Origin: Variovorax sp037204085
GTDB lineage: Bacteria; Pseudomonadota; Gammaproteobacteria; Burkholderiales; Burkholderiaceae_C
DNA: 64,000 nt
Assembly (NCBI RefSeq): GCF_037204085.1
Contig: NZ_JBBCBW010000016.1
Location: 62,001-126,000 of the forward strand
Reading direction: 5' to 3'
This document shows positions 43,418 through 52,482 of the stretch, in pieces (the first letter of the stretch is position 1; every line of letters starts with the position of its first letter). The notes beneath the pieces are model-generated. The model was given only the letters and a program-made list of their open reading frames with translations, was not told the origin of the DNA and did no database searches. Both the position numbers and the translations under genes were made by a program.

Positions 43418-44260
43418 ATGGACGCTGCCGTTGTTGCCTTCGCGCCGGTCGATCACCTGAAGACGCGCAAGGGCGCGTTCCGCATTGCGCTCATTCCGCC
43501 CGAGGTGCTGCGCGCGCTGAACGACGGTTTGCTCGAGACCGTCAACCTCAACGAATTCCTGGCGCTGGAGCTGCCGCAGCTTGCGCGCAGCGTTGCGGGC
43601 CATATCGGCCTGGATCCGGCGAGCGAGCGGCTGGCCGACACGCTCGCCATGCTCGGCGCCTTCAAGCCGATGCAGCGGCACGGCCACATTGCGCGTGCGC
43701 TCTACGACCTGGCGGCGCTGCATGCCGAGCGCGATGCCGTCGCGCACCGGCTGGCCACCCACGCCAGCGACGTGGCGCGCTGCTGGGCCGCGCAGTGGGT
43801 GGCGCTTTCCGGGTTGCCACTGGCGGCGCAGCTGCAGGCGGTGCACCGGTTCGCCGCCGATCCGCACTTCGGCGTGCGCGAAATCGCCTGGATGGCGGTG
43901 CGCGAAGCGGTCATTGCCTCGCTCGACGAGTCGCTGGCGCTGCTGCAGCCATGGGTGGCCGATGCCGACCCGAACATCCGCCGCTTTGCCAGCGAACTCA
44001 CGCGCCCGCGCGGCGTGTGGTGCGCGCAGATCGAGGCGCTCAAGGCCGAGCCCTGGCGCGCGCTGCCGCTCATTGAGCCGCTGCGCGCCGACACCAGCCG
44101 CTATGTGCAGAACTCGGTGGCCAACTGGCTCAACGACGCGAGCAAGACCCAGCCGGAGTGGGTCGACCGGCTTTGCACGCGCTGGATCGATGAGTCGGAC
44201 ACGCCGGCAACCCGGTACATCGCCAAGCGCGCGCTGCGAACCCTTTCGAAGCAGGCATGA
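43418..44260 (+). CDS. HEAT-repeat protein, DNA alkylation repair-like
   Basis: This 280-residue all-helical protein carries HEAT-like repeats, among them FGVREIAWMAVREAVIASLD and DADPNIRRFASELTRPRGVW. The sequence resembles the AlkC/AlkD-type DNA alkylation repair group, with a tryptophan-rich stretch. DNA glycosylase activity is possible but not shown here. It is followed at once by an intrinsic terminator, so it ends its transcript. Confidence 0.75.
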   Translation: MDAAVVAFAPVDHLKTRKGAFRIALIPPEVLRALNDGLLETVNLNEFLALELPQLARSVAGHIGLDPASERLADTLAMLGAFKPMQRHGHIARALYDLAALHAERDAVAHRLATHASDVARCWAAQWVALSGLPLAAQLQAVHRFAADPHFGVREIAWMAVREAVIASLDESLALLQPWVADADPNIRRFASELTRPRGVWCAQIEALKAEPWRALPLIEPLRADTSRYVQNSVANWLNDASKTQPEWVDRLCTRWIDESDTPATRYIAKRALRTLSKQA

Positions 44261-44272
44261 ATGAATGAAAAA

Positions 44273-44296
44273 GCCCGGCATGGCCGGGCTTTTTTT
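44273..44296 (+). terminator. Intrinsic terminator after the HEAT-repeat gene
   Basis: GCCCGGC-ATG-GCCGGGC (44273-44289) is followed by seven T (44290-44296). An A-run precedes it, so it may also terminate the leftward rpoH transcript. Confidence 0.9.
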
Positions 44297-44319
44297 CTAG
44301 GCGAAGAGCCGAGCGAGGC

Positions 44320-45261
44320 TTACGCGTAATCGGCCAGCGCCTTCTTCATCTTCTTCATGGCCGCGACTTCGATCTGGCGAATGCGCTCGGCGCTCACGCC
44401 GTACACCGCCGCCAGGTCGTGCAGCGTCATGCCGCCCGAACCGTCGTCGTTGACCTTGAGCCAGCGCTCTTCCACGATGCGGCGGCTGCGCTCGTCCAGC
44501 GCCTCGAGTGCGGTGGCAATGCCGTCGCTCGAGAGCCGGTCGCGCTGCTGCGATTCGAGCAGGGCGGTCGGTTCCTGCGTGGCGTCGGCCAGGTAGGCGA
44601 TCGGGCCGAAGGCTTCATCGCCGTCGTCCGACGGACCCGGGTCGAGCAGCACGTCGCCGCCCGACAGGCGGGTTTCCATTTCGAGCACTTCTTCAGGCTT
44701 GACGTTGAGCCGGGTCGCCATTTGCGACACCTCGTCGGGGCTCAGCGTGTCGCGGTGCGTGCCGTTGTCGGCCGCGGCCGAATCGGCCTTGAAGCCCTGC
44801 TTCATCGAGCGCAGGTTGAAGAACAGCTTGCGCTGGGCCTTGGTCGTCGCGACCTTGACCATGCGCCAGTTCTTCAGGATGTACTCGTGAATCTCGGCCT
44901 TGATCCAGTGCATGGCGTAGCTCACCAGCCGCACGCCCTGGTCGGGGTCGAAGCGCTTCACGGCCTTCATGAGGCCGACGTTGCCCTCCTGGATCAGGTC
45001 GCCGTGCGGCAGGCCGTAACCCAGGTATTGGCGCGAAATGGACACCACGAGGCGCAGGTGCGAGAGGATCAGCGCACCGGCCGCTTCGAGGTCGTTGTGG
45101 TCGCGCAAACGGCGTGCGAAGCCCTGCTCTTCTTCGAGCGTGAGCATCGGCAGGCGGTTGGCGGCCGAAATATAAGCATCCAGGTTGCCCAGCGGCGGCA
45201 CCATCGACCATGGATTGGCGACGGCGAGCTGGTTGGCAGAGGCTCCAGACAGCGTGGTCAT
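44320..45261 (-). CDS. rpoH: RpoH, heat-shock sigma factor (sigma-32)
   Basis: The protein has 313 residues from ATG 45261, 5-8 bases after AGGAG. The sigma-70 region 2 is LIQEGNVGLMKAVKRFDPDQ followed by the RpoH box QRKLFFNLR (about residues 150-160), and region 4 has YGVSAERIRQIEVAAMKK. It directs heat-shock gene transcription. A perfect CIRCE element lies 30 bp upstream, so HrcA repression is predicted. Confidence 0.97.
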   Translation of the reverse strand: MTTLSGASANQLAVANPWSMVPPLGNLDAYISAANRLPMLTLEEEQGFARRLRDHNDLEAAGALILSHLRLVVSISRQYLGYGLPHGDLIQEGNVGLMKAVKRFDPDQGVRLVSYAMHWIKAEIHEYILKNWRMVKVATTKAQRKLFFNLRSMKQGFKADSAAADNGTHRDTLSPDEVSQMATRLNVKPEEVLEMETRLSGGDVLLDPGPSDDGDEAFGPIAYLADATQEPTALLESQQRDRLSSDGIATALEALDERSRRIVEERWLKVNDDGSGGMTLHDLAAVYGVSAERIRQIEVAAMKKMKKALADYA

Positions 45262-45291
45262 CAGGGGAAACTCCTTTGTATCGGGCATATT

Positions 45292-45318
45292 AGCACTCGA
45301 TTAGAGGGAGTGCTAAGC
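45292..45318. promoter_or_regulatory. CIRCE element (HrcA operator) of rpoH
   Basis: TTAGCACTC (45292-45300), 9 bases, then GAGTGCTAA (45310-45318): every position matches the CIRCE consensus. HrcA represses genes with this element until heat stress titrates GroEL. Here it would link sigma-32 level to the HrcA-GroE circuit. Confidence 0.93.
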
Positions 45319-45407
45319 CAAGGGTTCCCCCTAAGTTTCTATCGGGGCGATAGCCAAAGCTGTCGGCAAGAGGGCGGTGCGGCCCGAGGCGGCGTCCGAC
45401 CCGGGGC

Positions 45408-45872
45408 TTACCAGCGGATACCCAGGCGCAAAAACAGCCTCGAGAGTACGAACAGCGGCCCCACCCAGAGGTATTGGATGTCTTCGAAGAACGAAGGTTT
45501 CCTGCCTTCGATCTTGTGGCCGATGAACTGGAAGATCCATGCCACCACAAAGATGGCGGCGGAAATCGGCAGCACAAGGGTGCCCATGGCCTGAACCGCC
45601 GCCAGCACCAGGGCCGTTCCGGCCAGCATGGTGATCAGGAAGGCCGCCGAACGCAGGGTGGCGTAGTAGACGAGGCTCGCCGCCACGAAGCCGTACGCCA
45701 CCCAAGGGTGCAGCGCATACAGCAGGCCGACGATGCTCAGCATGATGGCCGGGATCGCGACGAAGTGAATCAGCTCGTTGGTGGGATTGCGGTGGCTTTC
45801 GCCATAGTGGGCAAGCAGCCGGTCGACCTTGCGGTCGCCCGCTGCGGCGGGGGCATCGGCGGTGTGCATCAT
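45408..45872 (-). CDS. DUF962/Mpo1-like membrane protein
   Basis: The protein has 154 residues from ATG 45872 with four predicted helices. The family marks are HYGESHRNPTNELIHFVAIP at the N-terminus and WIFQFIGHKIEGRKPSFFED with a His. Mpo1 of yeast is a dioxygenase for 2-hydroxy fatty acids. The bacterial relatives keep the His pattern, but activity is not proven. Confidence 0.88.
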   Translation of the reverse strand: MMHTADAPAAAGDRKVDRLLAHYGESHRNPTNELIHFVAIPAIMLSIVGLLYALHPWVAYGFVAASLVYYATLRSAAFLITMLAGTALVLAAVQAMGTLVLPISAAIFVVAWIFQFIGHKIEGRKPSFFEDIQYLWVGPLFVLSRLFLRLGIRW

Positions 45873-46051
45873 TTTCTGTCTCCAAAGCGTCGCTCGGTAC
45901 GGCGATGTACCTGCATGGTGCCTCCGCCGGCAGGCGATGGCAAGCGCGGCAAGTGCTATGGAAAAAGTAGCAAAACCTTCCTGCTTTTCGCAACCGCGGG
46001 TCATGACTTAGGGCACTGTTCCGCACTCGGGGCGTCGCTAAGATCGGCTGC

Positions 46052-46762
46052 GTGGCTCTTCCGCTCGAATCTTCATCCCCTTCGTCGCCTTCGACCGTGG
46101 AACCCGGCCCCGCCCGCCCGCCCACTGCCATCCTGGTGGTGGACGACCACGATCTGCTGCGGCTCGGCGTGCGCGCACTGGTGCAGGCACAGGCCGCGTC
46201 TTCCGGCGCGAGCATCGAGGTATTCGAAGCCGGCAATGTGGCTCGTGCGCTGGCGCTCTACGAAGAGCATCGGGACGCCATCGGCCTGGTGCTGCTGGAC
46301 CTGGCGCTACCCGACACCCATGGCCTCAGCGGCCTGGCCGAATTTCGCCTGCGCTACCCGGCGGCCCGCATCGTCGTGCTTTCTGGCACGGGCAACACGT
46401 CGCTGGCCCAAGGCGCGGTGGCCCTGGGTGCGAGCGCGTTCCTCCCCAAGTCGGCGGATCTGAAAGAGGTGGTGGGCTTTATCCGCGCCTGCGGCCTGCT
46501 CGACGCTGGTGCAGGGCCAATAGCGCCTCCTCCCGTCATGAAGGCGCTCGGCAGCTACGCCGAAACGGCCCACGCCAGCGCTTGGCAGGAACTCACCCCG
46601 CGCCAGATGCAGGTGCTGCAGTGGGTGCTCGAAGGCAAGGCGAACAAGGAAATTGCCCAGATAGCAAACCTGAGCGAAGGCACGGTGAAGAACCACGTAT
46701 CGACCATCCTGCTGCTGTTCGGCGTGCGTTCGCGTGCGCAATTGATCAGCAGCCTGCGTTGA
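46052..46762 (+). CDS. NarL/LuxR-type response regulator
   Basis: The protein has 236 residues from GTG 46052. The receiver domain (residues about 25-150) has VVDDHDLLRLG acidic residues and the phospho-acceptor Asp in LLDLALPDTHG. A LuxR helix-turn-helix closes the protein (LTPRQMQVLQWVLEGKANKE, SEGTVKNHVSTIL). The cognate sensor is probably the next gene, 12 bp downstream. Confidence 0.94.
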   Translation: MALPLESSSPSSPSTVEPGPARPPTAILVVDDHDLLRLGVRALVQAQAASSGASIEVFEAGNVARALALYEEHRDAIGLVLLDLALPDTHGLSGLAEFRLRYPAARIVVLSGTGNTSLAQGAVALGASAFLPKSADLKEVVGFIRACGLLDAGAGPIAPPPVMKALGSYAETAHASAWQELTPRQMQVLQWVLEGKANKEIAQIANLSEGTVKNHVSTILLLFGVRSRAQLISSLR

Positions 46763-46773
46763 GCCCGCCGCCC

Positions 46774-48537
46774 ATGGCCGCCGACACGCCGCTGAGCCAG
46801 CGGGTGCTGCGCGAGCACGTGGCTTCGGTGTACTTCAACTACAAGGCGACGTTCCTGGCTCGCCTGGTTTTCGTTCTGGTGCTCGGCGGGTTCATGTACC
46901 TGCAACTGGGCGACCCCATGGTGCTGCCGTTCGTCGTGCTGCACCTGGCGCTGTACCTGGGCATGTATTTCACGCCGCGCTGGAACCCGTCGGTGCCGGC
47001 GGCGGAAAGCGCCTGGTGGGCCCGCAAGATCACCCGCATCGTGACGCTGCTCGGGTTTGCCGATGCGCTCGCGCCGTGGATCTTCGTGCCGGCCGGCAAC
47101 CTGCCCGTCACCGCCGCGCTGATGGTGGTGATGATGGGCAACTGCGCCCGCGCGGTGCAATCGCTGCGGCCGCTGAAGGCGGCGCTGTTCGGCCACACGC
47201 TGCCGATGATGGGCGGGCTGATCGTTGCCCTGGCGTGGCAGGGCGATTCCATCCATCTCTTTCTTGCGGCCTTTGCCACGATCTATCTCGTTCTGATGCT
47301 GCGCGTGGGCGTGCAGGAACACCAGCTGCTGGCGGATTCGCTGGCCCTGCGCTTCGAAAAGGAAGCACTGGCCGTGCGGCTGGAGGAGCAGATCGCCGCC
47401 ACCGAGCGCGCCAGCGAAGAAAAGACCCGCTTCCTTGCCAGCGCCAGCCATGACCTGCGGCAGCCGCTGCATGCCATTGCGCTGTTCGGCGCCGCGCTGG
47501 AAAACGAATTGCGCGGCCGTCCCGAAGGCGCCCACGCGGAGCGCCTGATGCGCGCGGTGAACGCGCTGGGCACCTCGCTCGACACCATGCTCGATGTTTC
47601 GCGGCTCGACGCGGGTGTGGTCACGCCGGAGATCCGGGCTGTGCAGCTCGACGCCTTGTTCCTGCCGCTCAACCACATGTTTTCGCCGCAGGCCGAACAG
47701 AAGGAGCTGCAGCTGCGCGTGCGCGCGAGCGGATTGTGGGTGCGCAGCGACCCGCAGCTGCTGCACCGCATGCTCTCCAACCTGATCGACAACGCACTCA
47801 AGTACACCGTGAGCGGCGGCGTGACGGTGAGGGCGCGGGCGCGCGGCGATGCCGTGTGGATCGAAGTGCGCGACACCGGCGTCGGCATCGCGCCCGAGCA
47901 GATCGGCCGCATCTTCGAAGAGTTCTACCAGGTCGGCAACCCGGGCCGGGACCGGTCGCAGGGGCTGGGCATCGGCCTGTCGATCGTGCAGCGCCTGTCG
48001 CGCCTGCTGGACCATCCGCTGCAGGTGCATTCGCGCCCGGGGCGGGGCACCCACTTCCGCGTGGTGCTGCCCGCCGCCGCGCCTCTGGCGGCTTCCAGCA
48101 TGCAAGGCACCGAGGCTCACCGGCAGCGCGCCGCAAGCGCCCAGGCACTGCCCCGACGCGTGCTGCTGGTCGACGACGAGGCGGAGATCCGGGAGGCCAT
48201 GAGCGAGCTGCTGCGCTCCTGGTCCATCGAGGTGGAGGCCGTGGCCGACGAGGCGCGGGCGGAAGAGGCCCTTGCGCGGGCGGAAGGCCAGGCGCGGCCC
48301 TTCGACCTGCTGGTGTGCGACTACCGCCTGGCCGAGGGCAGCGACGGGCTCGACGCCGGCCAGCGTCTTCGCCGGCGCCGCGGCACCGACATGCCGCTAC
48401 TGCTGGTCACCGGCGAAACCGCGCCCGAACGCTTGCAGCGCGTGCGGGCCTCGGGCGTGGCCGTGCTGTTCAAGCCGGTCGACGCCGGCAAGCTGTTTCG
48501 AACCCTGAGTGAACTCGCGCCCACCGGCGCGACATGA
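46774..48537 (+). CDS. Hybrid sensor histidine kinase with C-terminal receiver
   Basis: The protein has 587 residues. Five to six hydrophobic helices in the first 190 residues form a membrane sensor without a large periplasmic domain. The dimerisation His lies in FLASASHDLRQPLHAIALFG, the ATPase has LSNLIDNALKYT and GLGIGLSIVQRLS, and the receiver has VDDEAEIREAM and Asp in CDYRLAEGSDG. Its signal is unknown. It forms a pair with the upstream regulator. Confidence 0.94.
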   Translation: MAADTPLSQRVLREHVASVYFNYKATFLARLVFVLVLGGFMYLQLGDPMVLPFVVLHLALYLGMYFTPRWNPSVPAAESAWWARKITRIVTLLGFADALAPWIFVPAGNLPVTAALMVVMMGNCARAVQSLRPLKAALFGHTLPMMGGLIVALAWQGDSIHLFLAAFATIYLVLMLRVGVQEHQLLADSLALRFEKEALAVRLEEQIAATERASEEKTRFLASASHDLRQPLHAIALFGAALENELRGRPEGAHAERLMRAVNALGTSLDTMLDVSRLDAGVVTPEIRAVQLDALFLPLNHMFSPQAEQKELQLRVRASGLWVRSDPQLLHRMLSNLIDNALKYTVSGGVTVRARARGDAVWIEVRDTGVGIAPEQIGRIFEEFYQVGNPGRDRSQGLGIGLSIVQRLSRLLDHPLQVHSRPGRGTHFRVVLPAAAPLAASSMQGTEAHRQRAASAQALPRRVLLVDDEAEIREAMSELLRSWSIEVEAVADEARAEEALARAEGQARPFDLLVCDYRLAEGSDGLDAGQRLRRRRGTDMPLLLVTGETAPERLQRVRASGVAVLFKPVDAGKLFRTLSELAPTGAT

Positions 48538-48616
48538 CCTTTGGCACTGGTGTGCGGGTGGGGCGCGCTTTACCTTTGCGCGGTCTCACACATCAATGCT
48601 CTCAGGGAGTGATTTC

Positions 48617-49615
48617 ATGCAATCGAAACTATTGATATCGGCACTCGCCGCAACTCTGGCGGCCTGCGGTGGAGGAGGTGATGGCGGCGGCGGTGGCTTT
48701 GCCGGCCTGCCGGTGATACCGGCGCCCGCACCCGCACCCCCCGCTCCACCGCCGCCCGCTCCGGCACCGGCTCCCGCCACGCGCACTTTCATGTACGAGG
48801 CCTTGGCCCCCTCCGCCGACGCATCGGCGTTTCTCGACCGGCTGAATGCACAGGGCGCGAGAGCCTTTCGCTTCTTCAGCGGCCTTGCCTTCACCACGGG
48901 CCCGACGAGCACGGAAGTCGTCGAGGCTTACGTGAAGGATGCCGAGACCACCTACACCTTCGAACTGCTGCCCGATACCGCTTCGGTGGGCGACCTGCAG
49001 GCGCAGCTCAGCGCCCAGGGCGCCAGGGGCTTCAAATGGGGCGGGCCGTACATGGTCGGCGCGCAGATCCGCGCGCTCTACCGCAAGGACAACAGCTCCT
49101 CGTCGACCTACACCTATTCCGTGCTGACTGCGCCTGCCGACAGCGCCGGCTATCTGGCACAGGCCAACGCCCAGGGCGGCAACGGCTTCTTCAGCGTCGC
49201 CGGGGCCTACATGGTTGGCGGGACGACAGTGCTGGTGTACCAGAAGGACTCGCAAGGCAGCGCAACCTATGGCTACGAGGCGCTGGGCCAGCCCGGCAGC
49301 GATGCCGATTTTCTCGCGCAACTCGAGGCGCAGGGCGCCCGGGGTTTCCGGTTCAAGACAGGCTATGTCTTTTCGGATGGCATCAGGCTGCTCTACGAGA
49401 AAGACCTGTCGCAGTCGGCCACGTTCAGCTACCAGAACCTGCAACCCGCGGCCAACAGCGCGGACTACATCGTGCAGGCGAACGCCGAGGGCGCGAAGGG
49501 CAATGCGCTGGTGGGCGACTACGCGCTGCCAAGCGGCCAGATCAGGACGCTCTACATCCGGCCAACCAACTGCACAGGCTTTCTCTGCGATACCCGGTCG
49601 CTGTTTGGCTTTTGA
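48617..49615 (+). CDS. Lipoprotein with five tandem repeats of about 50 residues
   Basis: The protein has 332 residues from ATG 48617. The lipobox is TLAAC and is followed by a Gly-rich and then a Pro/Ala-rich linker. Five repeats of about 50 residues follow, each with a Tyr/Phe-rich start (as in TYTYSVLTAPADS), a middle QxxAQGARGF-like segment and a closing Tyr plus Lys-Asp (LYRKD, VYQKD, LYEKD). The surface anchoring is clear, but the function is unknown. No neighbour explains it. Confidence 0.8.
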   Translation: MQSKLLISALAATLAACGGGGDGGGGGFAGLPVIPAPAPAPPAPPPPAPAPAPATRTFMYEALAPSADASAFLDRLNAQGARAFRFFSGLAFTTGPTSTEVVEAYVKDAETTYTFELLPDTASVGDLQAQLSAQGARGFKWGGPYMVGAQIRALYRKDNSSSSTYTYSVLTAPADSAGYLAQANAQGGNGFFSVAGAYMVGGTTVLVYQKDSQGSATYGYEALGQPGSDADFLAQLEAQGARGFRFKTGYVFSDGIRLLYEKDLSQSATFSYQNLQPAANSADYIVQANAEGAKGNALVGDYALPSGQIRTLYIRPTNCTGFLCDTRSLFGF

Positions 49616-49664
49616 GCAGCTTTTAAGCGACTTCTGAGCGGCGGCGGGCGCTGCTGGCGGCCCT

Positions 49665-50963
49665 TTAGCCCAGCAGCGCCTGCGCGAACTCGCGTGCGTT
49701 GAAGGTCTCGAGGTCTTCCAGCTTCTCGCCCACGCCGATGAAGTAGACCGGAATCGGCCGCTCGCGCGCAATGGCGCAGAGCACGCCGCCCTTGGCGGTG
49801 CCGTCGAGCTTGGTCACCACCAGGCCGGTAAGGCCCAGTGTCTCGTCGAAAGCCCTGACCTGCGCCAGGGCGTTCTGCCCGGTGTTGCCGTCGATCACCA
49901 GCAGCACCTCGTGCGGCGCCGTGGCGTCGGCCTTGGTGACCACGCGCTTGATCTTCTTGAGTTCGTCCATCAGGTGCAGCTGCGTCGGCAGCCGGCCCGC
50001 GGTGTCGACCAGCACCACGTCCTTGCCGCGCGCCTTGCCGGCCGTCACCGCGTCGAAGCTCACGGCGGAGGGGTCGCCGCCTTCCTGGCTCACGATCTCC
50101 ACCGTGTTGCGGTCGGCCCAGACCAGCAGTTGCTCGCGCGCAGCCGCCCGGAAGGTGTCGGCCGCCGCAAGCAGCACCGAGGCGCCTTCGTTGGCCAGGT
50201 GCTTGGTGAGCTTCCCGATGGATGTGGTCTTGCCCGCGCCGTTGACGCCGGCCACCATGATCACCGTCGGCGAGAACTGGCCGATGACCAGCGGCTTCTC
50301 GAGCGGCCGGAGCAGGTCGGCAATGGCGTCGGCCAGCAGCTTCTTCACCTGCGTGGCGTCGGTGGCCATCTGGCGCTTGACGCGGCCGCGCAGGTCGTCG
50401 AGCAGGAATTCGGTCGCCTTCACGCCGGCGTCGGCCATCAGCAGCGCCGATTCGAGCTCTTCGTAGAGCGCTTCGTCGATCTGCGCGTTGACGAACACCG
50501 CCTGGATGCCGGTGCCGGTCTTGCGCAGCCCGGTTTTCAGCTTGTCGAACCAGCCCTTGCGCTCGGCGGCCATCGCCGTTTCGGCGGCGGGCACGGGCAG
50601 CGGCGCGGGAGGCTCGACGGGGGCAGCGGCAGGGGCAGGCGCCGGAACCGGCGCCGGCGCCGGTGCAGGCATTGGTGCCGCGGGTGGAGCGGCGACGGGC
50701 ACCGAGGGAGGAGGAGGTGCGACGGCGGGCGGCGCAGCAGGTGCAGGTGCAGGCGCGGGGGAGGGCGTGGGCTCGGGCGCAATTGCCGGCGCAGGCGCGG
50801 TCTCCTCCGCGGCAGGCTTGGAGCCGAACCAGCTCGACGGTGAGAACACCGAGCGCGCCGGAGCAGGCTCGGGTGCCGGCGCCGGTGCCGGTTCAGCAGC
50901 CGGGGCGGGCGCCGGTGCGGCCGGAGCTTCGGCGGGTGGTTTTTTCTTGAAGAAACTGAACAT
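49665..50963 (-). CDS. ftsY: FtsY, signal recognition particle receptor
   Basis: The protein has 432 residues. The N-terminal 120 residues are a Pro/Ala/Glu-rich acidic A domain. The NG GTPase domain has GVNGAGKTTSIGKL (P-loop), DTFRAAAREQL, DTAGRLPTQ and TKLDGTAKGGV. It receives ribosome-SRP complexes at the membrane for co-translational insertion of membrane proteins. Next to it, the divergent M16 peptidase pair begins 29 bp away. Confidence 0.97.
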   Translation of the reverse strand: MFSFFKKKPPAEAPAAPAPAPAAEPAPAPAPEPAPARSVFSPSSWFGSKPAAEETAPAPAIAPEPTPSPAPAPAPAAPPAVAPPPPSVPVAAPPAAPMPAPAPAPVPAPAPAAAPVEPPAPLPVPAAETAMAAERKGWFDKLKTGLRKTGTGIQAVFVNAQIDEALYEELESALLMADAGVKATEFLLDDLRGRVKRQMATDATQVKKLLADAIADLLRPLEKPLVIGQFSPTVIMVAGVNGAGKTTSIGKLTKHLANEGASVLLAAADTFRAAAREQLLVWADRNTVEIVSQEGGDPSAVSFDAVTAGKARGKDVVLVDTAGRLPTQLHLMDELKKIKRVVTKADATAPHEVLLVIDGNTGQNALAQVRAFDETLGLTGLVVTKLDGTAKGGVLCAIARERPIPVYFIGVGEKLEDLETFNAREFAQALLG

Positions 50964-50992
50964 CGGGAGCTTTTTACAATCCGACCCATTCT

Positions 50993-52468
50993 ATGAAACA
51001 CCCCTCGCCACGCCGTGCTGCGTCTGGTGCGGTGCTGGCAATGGCGCTTTCCGCGCTGTGGGCCGCGCCTGTACTGGCCCAGCCCACACCGGCTTCCGCC
51101 GCCTCTGCCAGTTCTTCCACTCCCGTTTCGCCGGCCGCTGCCGCCGCGGCACCCGCGCCCCAGCAGTTCACCCTGGCCAACGGCATGACGCTGCTGGTGC
51201 TGCCCGACAGGCGCGCACCCACCGCGGTGCAGATGGTCTGGGTTCGTGTGGGCTCCGTGGACGAGGTCGACGGCACCTCGGGCGTGGCCCATGTGCTCGA
51301 GCACATGATGTTCAAGGGCACCAAGACCATCAAGCCCGGCGAGTTCTCGCGCCGCGTGGCGGCCCTGGGCGGCCAGGAAAACGCGTTCACCTCGCGCGAC
51401 TTCACCGGCTACTACCAGCAGATTCCGGTGGCCAGCCTTGAGCAGGTCATGAAGCTCGAGTCGGACCGCTTTGCCAACAACCAGTGGTCCGACGACGAGT
51501 TCAAGCGCGAGATCGAAGTGGTCAAGGAAGAGCGCCGCATGCGCACCGAAGACCAGCCGCGCGCATTGCTGGGCGAACAGCAGAGCGCCGCGGTGTTCAC
51601 GGCCTCGCCCTACCAACGCCCCGTGGTCGGCTGGATGAGCGACCTGGACGCCATGACGCCCGACGACGCGCGCGAATTCTTCCGGCGCTGGTACGTGCCC
51701 GCCAACGCCGCCGTGGTGGTGGTCGGCGACGTCGACGTGGCCAAGGTGCGCGCGCTGGCCGAGAAGTACTACGGCAGCATTCCCGCGCGCGCCGTGCCCG
51801 CGCGCAAGCCGCGCTCAGAGCCCGTGCAGCGCGGCATCCGCCGCATCGAATTCAAGGCGCCGGCGGAGCAGGCCTACGTGTCGCTCGCGTTCCGTATTCC
51901 GCAGTTGGAGAGCATCGACGCTGCGGACAGCGATGTGTGGGCGCTCGAAGTGCTGTCGGCCGTGCTCGACGGCTACACCGGCGCGCGGCTCGACCGCGCG
52001 CTGACCCAGGGCCCCGATCGTGTGGCCGATTCCGCTGGCGCCTATTCGGGCTTGGCCGGCCGCGGCCCGCAGCTGTTCACGCTGGTGGGCGTGCCGGCGC
52101 ACGGAAAGACCGCCGAGGCGGTCGAGGCGGCGTTGCGGGCCCAGGTGGCGCGCATCGCGAAAGAAGGCGTGGGCGAGGCCGAACTCGCGCGCGTCAAGAC
52201 GCAATGGGTGGCCAGCGAAACCTACAAGCGCGACTCGGTGATGGCGCAGGCCCGCGAACTCGGAAGCAACTGGGTGCAGGGGCTGCCGCTCGACTCCAGC
52301 GCCCGCATCATCGCCAAGCTGCAGGCCGTGACCCCGGCCCAGGTGCAGGCGGTGGCCGCCAAATACTTCGGAGACGACCAGCTCACGGTGGCCACCTTGC
52401 GCCCGCTGCCGCCGGAAGCCAAGCCCCGCGGCCGTGGCTTTGCAGCGCCCGCGGGCGAGATGCGTTGA
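50993..52468 (+). CDS. M16 family zinc peptidase, catalytic subunit
   Basis: The protein has 491 residues with a signal peptide (MKHPSPRRAASGAVLAMALS and cleavage near VLAQ). The inverted zinc motif HxxEH is seen in VAHVLEHMMFKG with the distal Glu in VVKEERRMRTED. It pairs with the next gene, which lacks the motif, as in two-chain M16B peptidases exported to the periplasm. Substrates are unknown. The gap to the partner is 14 bp. Confidence 0.93.
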   Translation: MKHPSPRRAASGAVLAMALSALWAAPVLAQPTPASAASASSSTPVSPAAAAAAPAPQQFTLANGMTLLVLPDRRAPTAVQMVWVRVGSVDEVDGTSGVAHVLEHMMFKGTKTIKPGEFSRRVAALGGQENAFTSRDFTGYYQQIPVASLEQVMKLESDRFANNQWSDDEFKREIEVVKEERRMRTEDQPRALLGEQQSAAVFTASPYQRPVVGWMSDLDAMTPDDAREFFRRWYVPANAAVVVVGDVDVAKVRALAEKYYGSIPARAVPARKPRSEPVQRGIRRIEFKAPAEQAYVSLAFRIPQLESIDAADSDVWALEVLSAVLDGYTGARLDRALTQGPDRVADSAGAYSGLAGRGPQLFTLVGVPAHGKTAEAVEAALRAQVARIAKEGVGEAELARVKTQWVASETYKRDSVMAQARELGSNWVQGLPLDSSARIIAKLQAVTPAQVQAVAAKYFGDDQLTVATLRPLPPEAKPRGRGFAAPAGEMR

Positions 52469-52482
52469 AGGGACGGACTTCC

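Noticed and set aside
50580..50940. G+C-rich repeats (GCCGGCGCCGG and similar) as a tandem repeat element
   Set aside because: They encode the Pro/Ala-rich acidic region of FtsY, so codon repetition explains them.
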